The translations under genes were made by a program, and so were the position numbers. From positions 1 to 13,310 of the forward strand of contig CALFSY010000173.1 of NCBI GenBank assembly GCA_937916365.1: a stretch of DNA of 13,310 nucleotides, given 5' to 3'. The notes under the pieces were generated by a model. That model was given only the letters and a program-made list of their open reading frames with translations. It was not told where the DNA came from and did not search any database. Source of the stretch: an uncultured Jannaschia sp. Lineage in GTDB: Bacteria; Pseudomonadota; Alphaproteobacteria; Rhodobacterales; Rhodobacteraceae. Of this stretch, positions 1 through 6,202 are shown in pieces (positions within the stretch are counted from its first letter, which is position 1; each line of letters opens with the position of its first letter).

Positions 1-60
1 CATGGTAGGGGTCCAGTTGTGTATCGCGGTCTGTGGTTATGGGAATTGTAATGTGACTTT

Positions 61-89
61 ATCATAGGCTTTGCAATGCGTCCGGTCAA
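61..89 (-). promoter_or_regulatory. Sigma-70-type promoter pointing out of the left edge
   Basis: Read on the minus strand there is a -35 box TTGACC (positions 84-89, 5 of 6 consensus bases), a 17-base spacer and a -10 box TATGAT (positions 61-66, 5 of 6). It lies downstream of the amidase gene and points the same way, so it would drive a separate gene beyond the left edge. A minus-strand ATG sits at positions 1-3 and could be that gene's start, about 50 bases after the expected transcription start. I cannot tell what that gene is; a class A penicillin-binding protein gene often follows this amidase in related bacteria. Confidence 0.55.
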
Positions 90-125
90 AACAACTTTGA
101 CATGACACATCTTTTGTCCCGTAAA

Positions 126-1358
126 TTATTGCCGCAAAAGCGTCGAACGCAGGCGATCTTCCTCCCACCACCTTAGGATGGCGGTGACTAACGCACGCTG
201 CATAGTCGCACGCCAGTGTGGATTGCGCATATTTTGTAGGTCATGCACATTGGACATAAAGCCAATTTCCAACAGAACCGAAGGGATATCCGCCGCACGC
301 AGAACGCTAAAATCCGCCTGCCCGTGTGGCCGTCGATGCAACGTGACATCGGTATCGGCCAAAGTTGCGATGATCGTGGTGGCCAATGCCCGACCGCGCG
401 GCGCAGAATCCTGCCGTGCCAAATCCATCAATATCGCGGCCATACCATCATCAGCGCCGCTAAGGTCGACACCGTGCAACAAATCAGCCCGATCATGTTG
501 CATGGCCAACCGCGCAGCGGCGGCATCCGTGGCCGTTTCAGCCAAGGTATAAACAGTGGCACCCTGGGCCTCACCCTCGGCCAAAGCATCGGCGTGGATA
601 GATAAAAACGCATCGGCCCCAATCGCGCGGGCCAGTGTCAAGCGCGTGGGCAATGGCACGAAAACATCCATTTCACGTGTTAACACAACATCAACAACCC
701 CGGTTTGGTGCAGCGCGTCGCGAAATTCGTGCGCAAAATTCAAAACAAGATCGGCCTCTGTGTCCGCGCCATAAACCGCGCCCGGGTCAACCCCGCCATG
801 GCCGGGGTCAAGCATGATGGTGAGTCGATTCGTATCGTCGTGTGCCCCCTGGGGTTGGGGTGATACGGCGCGGGCGGGCGGCGCGGCGCGTGGGGGTGCA
901 GGGCTGTGTGTAATAAATTCCTCGGCACTGCTTGGGGAAAGCGATAAGGTAACAACCGCCTCGTGTGTGGTGGGATCACGGGCCATGGCCGCATGGTGCG
1001 GTAGATAAGGCGCGTCCAACAAAAACACCAAACGCGACCACCCTGGATCAATCGCCATACCTGCGGCAATCTCGACCACAGGTTCGGTTGGATGCAGGGT
1101 TGTTTCCGCCCCGCTTAGGTCAACGCCACGAAAATCAACAACCAAACGCCACGGATCGGGGCGGGTGAACACCCGAAATGGCGCATCCTGATTAAGCGTC
1201 AATGTTATATCAACATTGACGCCCACAACCTCAACCCGGCTTTGTTCCGGAATAAGATATGCATCACCATCAAAATGTTGTGACCAGGCGGGAAGCCCCC
1301 CCAAAAGGATGCAAAGGAAAAATAGGATTGGGCGGGTCACGGATACCATTCGTGGCAT
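126..1358 (-). CDS. amiC: N-acetylmuramoyl-L-alanine amidase, AmiC type (AMIN + Amidase_3)
   Basis: A 410-residue periplasmic zinc hydrolase predicted to cut the amide bond between N-acetylmuramic acid and L-alanine in peptidoglycan, for septum splitting and cell separation. Residues 1-26 form a signal peptide (hydrophobic core ILFFLCILLGGLPAW). Residues about 35-140 match an AMIN septal-targeting domain, and 150-175 are a Pro/Ala-rich linker. The catalytic Amidase_3 domain runs from about 179 to the end. The zinc ligands and catalytic glutamate are visible: H187 in LDPGHGG, E201 in the TEADL segment, H255 in LSIHADA and E364 in LLEIGFMSN. An ATG at 1349 (M4) is an alternative start. No Shine-Dalgarno sequence precedes either one. 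The gene is divergent from the DsbA-like gene across a 139-base gap. The family call is secure; the AmiC symbol rests on domain order. Confidence 0.93.
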   Translation of the reverse strand: MPRMVSVTRPILFFLCILLGGLPAWSQHFDGDAYLIPEQSRVEVVGVNVDITLTLNQDAPFRVFTRPDPWRLVVDFRGVDLSGAETTLHPTEPVVEIAAGMAIDPGWSRLVFLLDAPYLPHHAAMARDPTTHEAVVTLSLSPSSAEEFITHSPAPPRAAPPARAVSPQPQGAHDDTNRLTIMLDPGHGGVDPGAVYGADTEADLVLNFAHEFRDALHQTGVVDVVLTREMDVFVPLPTRLTLARAIGADAFLSIHADALAEGEAQGATVYTLAETATDAAAARLAMQHDRADLLHGVDLSGADDGMAAILMDLARQDSAPRGRALATTIIATLADTDVTLHRRPHGQADFSVLRAADIPSVLLEIGFMSNVHDLQNMRNPHWRATMQRALVTAILRWWEEDRLRSTLLRQ

Positions 1359-1370
1359 TATTTTTTAATA

Positions 1371-1399
1371 AGTATAACAAACTTTAGTAACCAAACCAA
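1371..1399 (-). promoter_or_regulatory. Candidate promoter of the amidase gene
   Basis: On the minus strand a -10 box TATACT (1371-1376, 5 of 6 consensus bases) lies 17 bases from TTGGTT (1394-1399, only TTG conserved). The expected transcription start would be near 1364, only about 6 bases before the ATG at 1358. That agrees with the absence of a ribosome binding site there. The weak -35 keeps this tentative. Confidence 0.35.
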
Positions 1400-1497
1400 G
1401 ATCTCCCGCGCCCAGTCCGCACAACGGGTGGTCAAACCCTGCAAATATGATACCCTGATATTCAACACATTGGAAAATTATCCCGAGGTTTCATCCC

Positions 1498-2262
1498 ATG
1501 ATACATATGATGCGTCTGGCATTTTTTGCCGCAGCTTTTTTTGTCGCTGGCACAGCGGCGGCCTTTGACCCCGAAGATATGAATGCGGCGCAGCGCGCGG
1601 CCCTACACGCAGAAATACGCGCCTATCTATTGGAAAATCCCGAAGTTATATTGGACGTATTCGCCGTGTTGGAAAATCGGCAAATCGCCGCCGAGGCCGA
1701 AACTGCACGTCAAGCGGTCACAGAAAATGCGGACCTTTTGTTTCGTTCGCAATTTGATTGGGTGGGCGGAAATCCCGATGGAGATGTGACGTTGGTGGAA
1801 TTTTTTGATTATGCTTGCGGGTTCTGCCGTCGCGCGCACCCCGAGATCACCGAATTGATCGAAACGGACGGAAATATTCGTTTTGTTCTAAAAGAATTCC
1901 CCATCTTGGGGGAGGATTCGATGCTGGCGTCACGTTTTGCCATCGCCACCCGCGTTGCGCTTGGCGATGCGGCCTATGCCGCGATACATGATGGGTTGAT
2001 GGGTCTGCGCGGGGGAATAAATCAATCTGCCTTGGTGCGATTGGCCACAGATCTGGGGCTTGATGCCGACATCATCCTAGCGACAATGGATGATCCCATT
2101 GTTACGGCCACCATCGACACGAATCATAACCTTGCGCAGCGTTTAGGTATTTCCGGCACCCCCAGTTTTATATTCAACGATCAATTTGTGCGCGGATATT
2201 TGCCGTTGGACGACATGATGGAATTGGTGTTGGACCTTCGGGCGGCAACGACGATACAATGA
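1498..2262 (+). CDS. Secreted DsbA-family thiol:disulfide oxidoreductase (ScsC/Com1-like)
   Basis: A 254-residue exported thioredoxin-fold protein that probably forms or isomerises disulfide bonds in periplasmic proteins. Residues 1-22 are a signal peptide ending TAAA, with likely cleavage before FDPED. Residues 28-65 form a charged helical segment resembling the N-terminal ScsC/Com1 stalk (EIRAYLLENPEVI is typical). The thioredoxin fold with helical insertion starts near 95. The redox motif is CGFC at 107-110, preceded by FFDYA, and the cis-proline is P222 in SGTPSF. GAGG at 1485-1488, nine bases before the ATG, supports the start; ATGs at residues 4 and 5 are alternatives. In related bacteria such proteins act as oxidases or, when the stalk trimerises, as isomerases. 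The redox role cannot be fixed from sequence. No DsbB or DsbD partner gene is present here. Confidence 0.9.
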   Translation: MIHMMRLAFFAAAFFVAGTAAAFDPEDMNAAQRAALHAEIRAYLLENPEVILDVFAVLENRQIAAEAETARQAVTENADLLFRSQFDWVGGNPDGDVTLVEFFDYACGFCRRAHPEITELIETDGNIRFVLKEFPILGEDSMLASRFAIATRVALGDAAYAAIHDGLMGLRGGINQSALVRLATDLGLDADIILATMDDPIVTATIDTNHNLAQRLGISGTPSFIFNDQFVRGYLPLDDMMELVLDLRAATTIQ

Positions 2263-2299
2263 ATGCGTGTTTAATATCACGCTCTAACGCCTGCGGGTG

Positions 2300-2317
2300 T
2301 GGGGTCAAAGCACCCCA
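2300..2317. terminator. Weak hairpin at the dsbA-like/ppx convergent end
   Basis: TGGGGT (2300-2305) and ACCCCA (2312-2317) form a 6-base-pair stem with a 6-base loop, straddling the 3' end of ppx between two convergent genes. There is no T-run on either side, so it is at best a weak or factor-assisted transcription end point. Confidence 0.25.
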
Positions 2318-3411
2318 TCCTCTAACACGCCATCGCGGCTCATCTGCGCGTAAAGCAAACCTTCACGCAGCCCCCGATCGGCAACGCTTAGCCTGTCTGT
2401 GGGCCATGCACGCAGCAGGGCCTGCAAAATTGCGGCCCCTGACATGATAAGCGTTTGTCGATCACGACCGATGCGCGGATCGCGTTTGCGCCCCTCAGGG
2501 CCGAGCGAAAGATACCCCTGGATTACGCGATCAATTTGGTCCGATGTCATACGAAGCCCGTCAACCTTGTTACGATCATATCGGCGCAGACCAAGGTGCG
2601 ATGCTGCAACGGTTGTAACGGTGCCGCTGGTGCCAATGATTTGAAACCCAGCGCGCGCTTGGTCCGCGGCATCTTCGTAGGGCGAAAACCTGGCCAGGTG
2701 TTCCTCAAAATACCAGCTCATCAACGCGAACCGCGCGCCGTCATCGGTAACATCGTTATACGTATCGTTTAATGTAGCAACGCCTAGGGGAATTGAAATC
2801 CAGTCCACCACTTTTGCGCGCGGAAACACTGTATTTTCGTTGTCAAACCCTAAATGCAATCGCATGATCGCCTGTGGGCGTTCAATACGCGGCACGCGGC
2901 TTAGGTCAATCCACACCAATTCGGTTGACCCACCGCCGATGTCGACCACCAAAAGCTGTTCGGTGCGCATCGAAACCAGGGGTGCACAGGATATAACGGC
3001 AAGGCGGGCCTCTTCCTCTGGTTCGATAATTTCAAGCGCTAGGCCCGTTTCACGCCGCACAACATCAATAAATTCCGCCGCGTTGATCGCCCGGCGGCAG
3101 GCCTCGGTTGCGACAAGGCGCATTCGGCTGACATGATACTTGGCGATTTTTTTTTGGCAGATTTTTAATGCACCCACCGCGCGGGCCATCGACGCGCGGC
3201 TTAACCGCCCTGTAATTTCCAACCCCCGGCCCAGTTGCACCGATTTTGCAAAACTATCGACCACATGCAGCTGGCTGCCCTTGGGTTGTGCGATCAACAT
3301 GCGGCATGCGTTGGTCCCCAAATCCAAGGCTGCATATAAATCGGCCGAATCAGGTGTCTGCTTAGGCGCCATCTGCTGATGCACATCATGGCGAACGGCC
3401 GACGGAAGCAT
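2305..3411 (-). CDS. ppx: Exopolyphosphatase / guanosine pentaphosphate phosphatase (Ppx/GppA)
   Basis: A cytoplasmic ASKHA-fold phosphatase that removes terminal phosphate from polyphosphate and/or pppGpp, 368 residues from the start used here. In this numbering the phosphate-1 loop is ALDLGTNACRMLI (28-40), VATEACRRA lies at 100-108, the catalytic-glutamate segment EPEEEAR at about 130-136, the phosphate-2 loop VVDIGGGSTELVW at 155-167 and IIGTSGTVTTVAA at 258-270. It corresponds to the N-terminal catalytic part of the family, without the C-terminal HD-type extension of enterobacterial Ppx. Start choice: an upstream in-frame ATG at 3447 would add 12 residues, but the only good Shine-Dalgarno (GGAGG, 3467-3471) is 19 bases from it and fits an out-of-frame ATG at 3461 instead. 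That short frame stops two bases before 3411. The added residues include AGA and ATA codons that look unusual beside the rest. Ppx and GppA activities cannot be told apart by sequence. Confidence 0.92.
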   Translation of the reverse strand: MLPSAVRHDVHQQMAPKQTPDSADLYAALDLGTNACRMLIAQPKGSQLHVVDSFAKSVQLGRGLEITGRLSRASMARAVGALKICQKKIAKYHVSRMRLVATEACRRAINAAEFIDVVRRETGLALEIIEPEEEARLAVISCAPLVSMRTEQLLVVDIGGGSTELVWIDLSRVPRIERPQAIMRLHLGFDNENTVFPRAKVVDWISIPLGVATLNDTYNDVTDDGARFALMSWYFEEHLARFSPYEDAADQARAGFQIIGTSGTVTTVAASHLGLRRYDRNKVDGLRMTSDQIDRVIQGYLSLGPEGRKRDPRIGRDRQTLIMSGAAILQALLRAWPTDRLSVADRGLREGLLYAQMSRDGVLEDGVL

Positions 3412-3413
3412 TT

Positions 3414-3461
3414 TTATGTTTCTGGGCACGGTGATATTGTCATCCATGGAGTATGCACCAT
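3414..3461 (-). CDS. Possible 15-residue leader peptide of ppx
   Basis: On the minus strand GGAGG (3467-3471) is followed after exactly five bases by ATG at 3461. The frame reads MVHTPWMTISPCPET and ends in TAA at 3414-3416, two bases before the ATG at 3411 that is in frame with Ppx. The candidate promoter just upstream would place this ATG about 20 bases after the transcription start. The arrangement would allow translational coupling. There is no run of one amino acid to suggest amino-acid attenuation. Conservation has not been tested, and chance remains possible for so short a frame. Confidence 0.4.
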   Translation of the reverse strand: MVHTPWMTISPCPET

Positions 3462-3489
3462 GGAATCCTCCGAATACTTTCTTAAAATT

Positions 3490-3518
3490 ATTCTAACATA
3501 TGATGACACCTGTCACAA
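3490..3518 (-). promoter_or_regulatory. Candidate ppx promoter
   Basis: Minus strand: -35 box TTGTGA (3513-3518, 4 of 6 consensus bases), a spacer of exactly 17 bases, and -10 box TAGAAT (3490-3495, 5 of 6). Transcription would start near 3483, leaving about 22 bases before the ATG at 3461 with its GGAGG. The agreement of promoter, ribosome site and start codon supports the call. Confidence 0.5.
3504..3515. repeat. Small inverted repeat overlapping the ppx promoter
   Basis: TGACA and TGTCA arms (3504-3508 and 3511-3515) are separated by CC. The element covers part of the -35 box and the spacer of the candidate ppx promoter, the usual place for a repressor operator. Arms of five bases can arise by chance; no regulator gene is nearby. 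Confidence 0.3.
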
Positions 3519-3689
3519 CGTTCGGTTTCGCGGCGGGTTTTTTCCATGTCGGCGTCGTTCTGTCCTTATACTTTGTCGAAAATAGGACCCGCGATCGCGC
3601 AATGATTGCCTATGGTGCCCGCCAACACTTCATAAACATCTGCTCATCGCAGTCACGCACCGTCATCATTTGCCTTACAGGAGGATCAC

Positions 3690-4019
3690 ATGCCAACCAT
3701 TGTTCATGTTTTTTGGCGCGATATTCCCGCCCAAGTGATTGTGGGCAAAGGTCGACGCGGGGCAAAGGCGGTGCTGTCAGAACGGTTTGAAAAGGCCATT
3801 GATATGTGCGCCATGCGCAATGGTATCGAAGACCAAGATGCCTATCTTTCCGAATGGCGGCGTATATCGGTTGGCGAGGCCGAGGGTGAGCCTACCGCCA
3901 TCGCCACGGCAGAAGCTGCGCGGTTGGAGGCCGATTACGATGTTGATCGTCTAAAACGTCTTATTGCGGGCGCAGGATATGAAAACGCAAACCACAGCCA
4001 CCCCAACACGGCGGCCTAA
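3690..4019 (+). CDS. Small 'virulence factor' family protein (Virulence_fact-like), first gene of the corrinoid/folate operon
   Basis: A 109-residue soluble protein with no signal peptide or membrane segment. It resembles the small family usually labelled 'virulence factor' in alphaproteobacterial genomes: the start reads VFWRDIPAQVIVGKGRRGAK, followed by ERFEKAIDMCAMR (32-43), DAYLSEWRR (50-58) and a charged helix around 80-93. The family has no established biochemical role that I know of. One cysteine (C40) argues against a metal-cluster protein such as the acetogen partner MetV. A strong AGGAGG (3679-3684) five bases before the ATG sets the start. The MetF-like gene follows after 39 bases on the same strand, with the methyltransferase and reactivator beyond, so a job in one-carbon transfer, perhaps as partner of the reductase, is more likely than virulence. 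That is inference from position only. Confidence 0.85.
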   Translation: MPTIVHVFWRDIPAQVIVGKGRRGAKAVLSERFEKAIDMCAMRNGIEDQDAYLSEWRRISVGEAEGEPTAIATAEAARLEADYDVDRLKRLIAGAGYENANHSHPNTAA

Positions 4020-4058
4020 ACCACGTCGATCCGCCAAATTCAGTGTGAGGAAATTGTA

Positions 4059-5000
4059 ATGGGTATTTTGAACCTCCGCCGTGACGATGACACGGGCATT
4101 GCGCCCGCGGCCCCCACCCCAAACACGGGGCAAGAGGCCCTTTTAACAAACTATTCGATCGAGGTGATGCCGCGCACCGCGGCAAAGGTAGAAGATTTTC
4201 GCGCCCATTTGCCCACAGGCACGCGGGTTTACATCGCGCATATTGATGGCACCCCCATTGAGGATATGGTCGCCACGGCGGCACGTTTGCGGGCCGAAGG
4301 GTTTGACCCCATGCCCCATTTTCCCGCACGCTCAATCACAAACCTTGCCACATTGACCGATTGGATCGCCCGTTACCAAGGCGAGGCCGATGTGAAAGAG
4401 GCGTTGATCCTGGCCGGTAGTCTTGCCTCCCCCCGGGGCGATTTTCATTCATCCATGCAGCTGTTGGAAACGGGGGCGTTTGATAAGGCGGGCTTCACCC
4501 GCCTGCATATCGCGGGCCACCCCGAAGGCAATCGTGACATCGACCCCACCGGCGGCGAGGCCGAGGTGATGGCCGCCTTGCAATGGAAACAAGATTTTGC
4601 CAATCGGTCCGCCGCCGCATTTGCCATTGTCACGCAATTCGCGTTCGAGGCTGCCCCGATCCTGGATTGGGTTGATCGGTTGAGTGCCGCAAACATCACG
4701 ATGCCGGTGCATTTGGGTGTGGCCGGCCCCGCAAAGCTGCAAACTTTGATAAAATATGCCTTGGCCTGCGGGGTGGGGGCGTCGCTGTCGGTTTTGCAAA
4801 AACGCGCCAAAGATATAACAAGGCTGCTTTTGCCCCACGAACCCGATGACATTGTAAACGATCTGGCCACGGCCAAGATGCAGGGGCGTGGGCACATGAT
4901 CGAACGCATCCATTTCTTTCCCTTAGGCGGGATCAAGGCCAATACCGCCTGGGCCGCCGCCCATGGTGGTAAGGCAACGCGCCCCGCCGCCCAAACATAA
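4059..5000 (+). CDS. metF: Divergent methylenetetrahydrofolate reductase (MetF-like)
   Basis: A 313-residue cytoplasmic TIM-barrel flavoprotein predicted to reduce 5,10-methylene- to 5-methyl-tetrahydrofolate. Familiar MTHFR landmarks are present in order but altered. YSIEVMP (32-38) stands where MetF has FEFFPP, with E35 as the likely catalytic glutamate. PHFPARSI (86-93) corresponds to the PH(L)T segment, ILAGSLASPRGDF (117-129) to the LRGD region, LHIAGHPEGN (149-158) to the AYPE(G)H segment, and FAIVTQFAFEA (188-198) to the ITQFFFD folate-binding segment. An extra N-terminal tail of about 30 residues is probably disordered. GAGG at 4047-4050 supports the start. The gene ends 20 bases before the methyltransferase start, so the product and the next enzyme's substrate are the same compound. 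The electron donor cannot be read from sequence. A second, ordinary metF may exist elsewhere. Confidence 0.85.
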   Translation: MGILNLRRDDDTGIAPAAPTPNTGQEALLTNYSIEVMPRTAAKVEDFRAHLPTGTRVYIAHIDGTPIEDMVATAARLRAEGFDPMPHFPARSITNLATLTDWIARYQGEADVKEALILAGSLASPRGDFHSSMQLLETGAFDKAGFTRLHIAGHPEGNRDIDPTGGEAEVMAALQWKQDFANRSAAAFAIVTQFAFEAAPILDWVDRLSAANITMPVHLGVAGPAKLQTLIKYALACGVGASLSVLQKRAKDITRLLLPHEPDDIVNDLATAKMQGRGHMIERIHFFPLGGIKANTAWAAAHGGKATRPAAQT

Positions 5001-5020
5001 TATAAAAGGCCGATTTGCCC

Positions 5021-6094
5021 ATGACCCGCACCATCATTGAATCCAAAACCAAAACCACTGTCATCGGCTTTGACGACCCGTTTTGCGTGATCGGCGAACG
5101 CATCAACCCCACGGGCCGCAAAATCCTGAATGCCGAGCTTGAGCGCGGCGATTTTTCCCGCGTTGAATCGGATGCCTTGGCCCAGGTGCAGGCCGGGGCC
5201 ACCGTGCTTGACATCAACTCTGGCGCGGTATTTTCAAACAAAATGGCCGAAGACCCCCGGTATGCCGACAACAACTTTGTTGAACCCACGCTGATGCCAC
5301 AGTTGGTTGAAACCGTTCAAAACGTTACCGATTGCCCATTGTGCATTGATTCGTCTGTGCCTGGTGCGCTGGAAAACGGGCTAAAGGCCGCGGCGGGGCG
5401 GCCGCTTTTGAACTCTGTCACGGGCGAGGAGGAGCGGCTGGAAATGGTCCTGCCGCTGGTGGCGAAATACAACGTGCCGGTGGTGGCCATTTCAAACGAC
5501 GACACAGGCATTTCCGAAGACCCCGATGTGCGTTTTGCCGTGGCCAAAAAAATCGTGGATCGTGCCGCCGATTTCGGCATCCCCGCCCATGACATTGTGG
5601 TGGACCCGCTGGTCATGCCGATCGGGGCCATGGCCACTGCCGGCCATCAGGTGTTTACATTGGTGCGGCGCCTGCGCACGGAACTGGGCGTAAACACCAC
5701 CTGCGGGGCATCAAACATTTCGTTTGGGTTGCCCAACCGCCACGGCATCAACAACGCATTTTTGCCCATGGCGTATGGGGCGGGCATGACCTCGGCCATT
5801 ATGAATCCCGTTGCCCTGCCCATAGGGCCCAAAAAGATCGCCGAGAAAAAGGCCGAGGTTGCGGCGATGGGCGTCATCTTGCCCCCTGATATGGACGATG
5901 AAACCTTTGTCACCCTGTTTGGCATGGGGTCCACCAAACCCCGCGCCGGTAAAGAAATGGAGGCCATCCGCGCCGCAAATTTCCTGATGAACCAAGATGC
6001 GGGCGGCGCGGCGTGGATCAACTTTAACAAATCCCCCAACGCGGCCCCCGTGGGCGGGCGGGCCGGTGGGCGACGCCGTCGTCGTGCAGGATGA
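5021..6094 (+). CDS. Methyltetrahydrofolate:corrinoid methyltransferase (pterin-binding; candidate split-MetH component)
   Basis: A 357-residue cytoplasmic pterin-binding TIM-barrel enzyme that moves the methyl group of 5-methyl-tetrahydrofolate to Co(I) of a corrinoid protein. Motifs: GERINPTG (25-32), LDIN (63-66), CIDSS (108-112), NSVTGE (131-136), DPLVMPIG (195-202) and GASNISFGLPNR (229-240), whose N232 matches the asparagine important in acetogen MeTr. It is longer than the acetogen enzyme and carries a C-terminal extension ending in a Gly-rich linker and five arginines (GRRRRRA, 350-356). The ATG at 5021 is preferred; a TTG at 5015 is in frame, and AAAAGG at 5004-5009 lies 5 bases from the TTG and 11 from the ATG, so the start is not fully settled. 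It lacks MetH homocysteine and B12 domains, so it must work with separate proteins. Role as split methionine synthase is favoured; a catabolic corrinoid pathway is the alternative. Confidence 0.92.
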   Translation: MTRTIIESKTKTTVIGFDDPFCVIGERINPTGRKILNAELERGDFSRVESDALAQVQAGATVLDINSGAVFSNKMAEDPRYADNNFVEPTLMPQLVETVQNVTDCPLCIDSSVPGALENGLKAAAGRPLLNSVTGEEERLEMVLPLVAKYNVPVVAISNDDTGISEDPDVRFAVAKKIVDRAADFGIPAHDIVVDPLVMPIGAMATAGHQVFTLVRRLRTELGVNTTCGASNISFGLPNRHGINNAFLPMAYGAGMTSAIMNPVALPIGPKKIAEKKAEVAAMGVILPPDMDDETFVTLFGMGSTKPRAGKEMEAIRAANFLMNQDAGGAAWINFNKSPNAAPVGGRAGGRRRRRAG

Positions 6095-6104
6095 TGCGCG
6101 ATTG

Positions 6105-6128
6105 TTCCAACACGGATCATTCCAACAC
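6105..6128 (+). repeat. Direct repeat pair TTCCAACAC in the methyltransferase-reactivator gap
   Basis: TTCCAACAC occurs exactly at 6105-6113 and 6120-6128, a 15-base period, just after the methyltransferase stop. It lies in the longest gap (108 bases) inside this gene group. It may be a regulator or processing site, or chance. Confidence 0.4.
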
Positions 6129-6138
6129 ACCCTGTGAC

Positions 6139-6201
6139 GGGTATTTCACAACGCTGCCCCTAATCCTTTGGCATTTCTGAACGCATACTTGGGTATTTCA
6201 C
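6139..6201 (+). repeat. Direct repeat pair GGGTATTTCAC before the reactivator gene
   Basis: The 11-base sequence GGGTATTTCAC is present exactly at 6139-6149 and 6191-6201. The second copy ends one base before the reactivator ATG and occupies the place where a Shine-Dalgarno would be expected, so it may affect translation or mark a local duplication. Confidence 0.45.
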
Positions 6202-6202
6202 C

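Noticed and set aside
1..110. Minus-strand frame from ATG at 110 open to the left edge
   Set aside because: It covers a promoter-like element and its translation resembles no protein I know; the ATG at position 3 is a better candidate start for the next gene.
3500..3548. Possible SAM/SAH-type riboswitch suggested by GTCACAACG upstream of the one-carbon operon
   Set aside because: The motif start resembles that class, but no matching GTGAC arm follows and the region is about 170 bases from the gene; the same bases are better explained as the ppx promoter on the other strand.
3500..3790. 96-codon plus-strand frame with a hydrophobic start
   Set aside because: It overlaps the well-supported 109-residue gene in another frame and has no ribosome site or recognisable family.
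4445..4942. 165-codon minus-strand frame inside the MetF-like gene
   Set aside because: It lies wholly opposite a gene with clear family motifs; such antisense frames are common in GC-rich DNA and its translation shows no domain.
5647..6130. Two long minus-strand frames opposite the methyltransferase 3' end
   Set aside because: They are antisense shadows of the conserved C-terminal half; no motifs or ribosome sites were seen.
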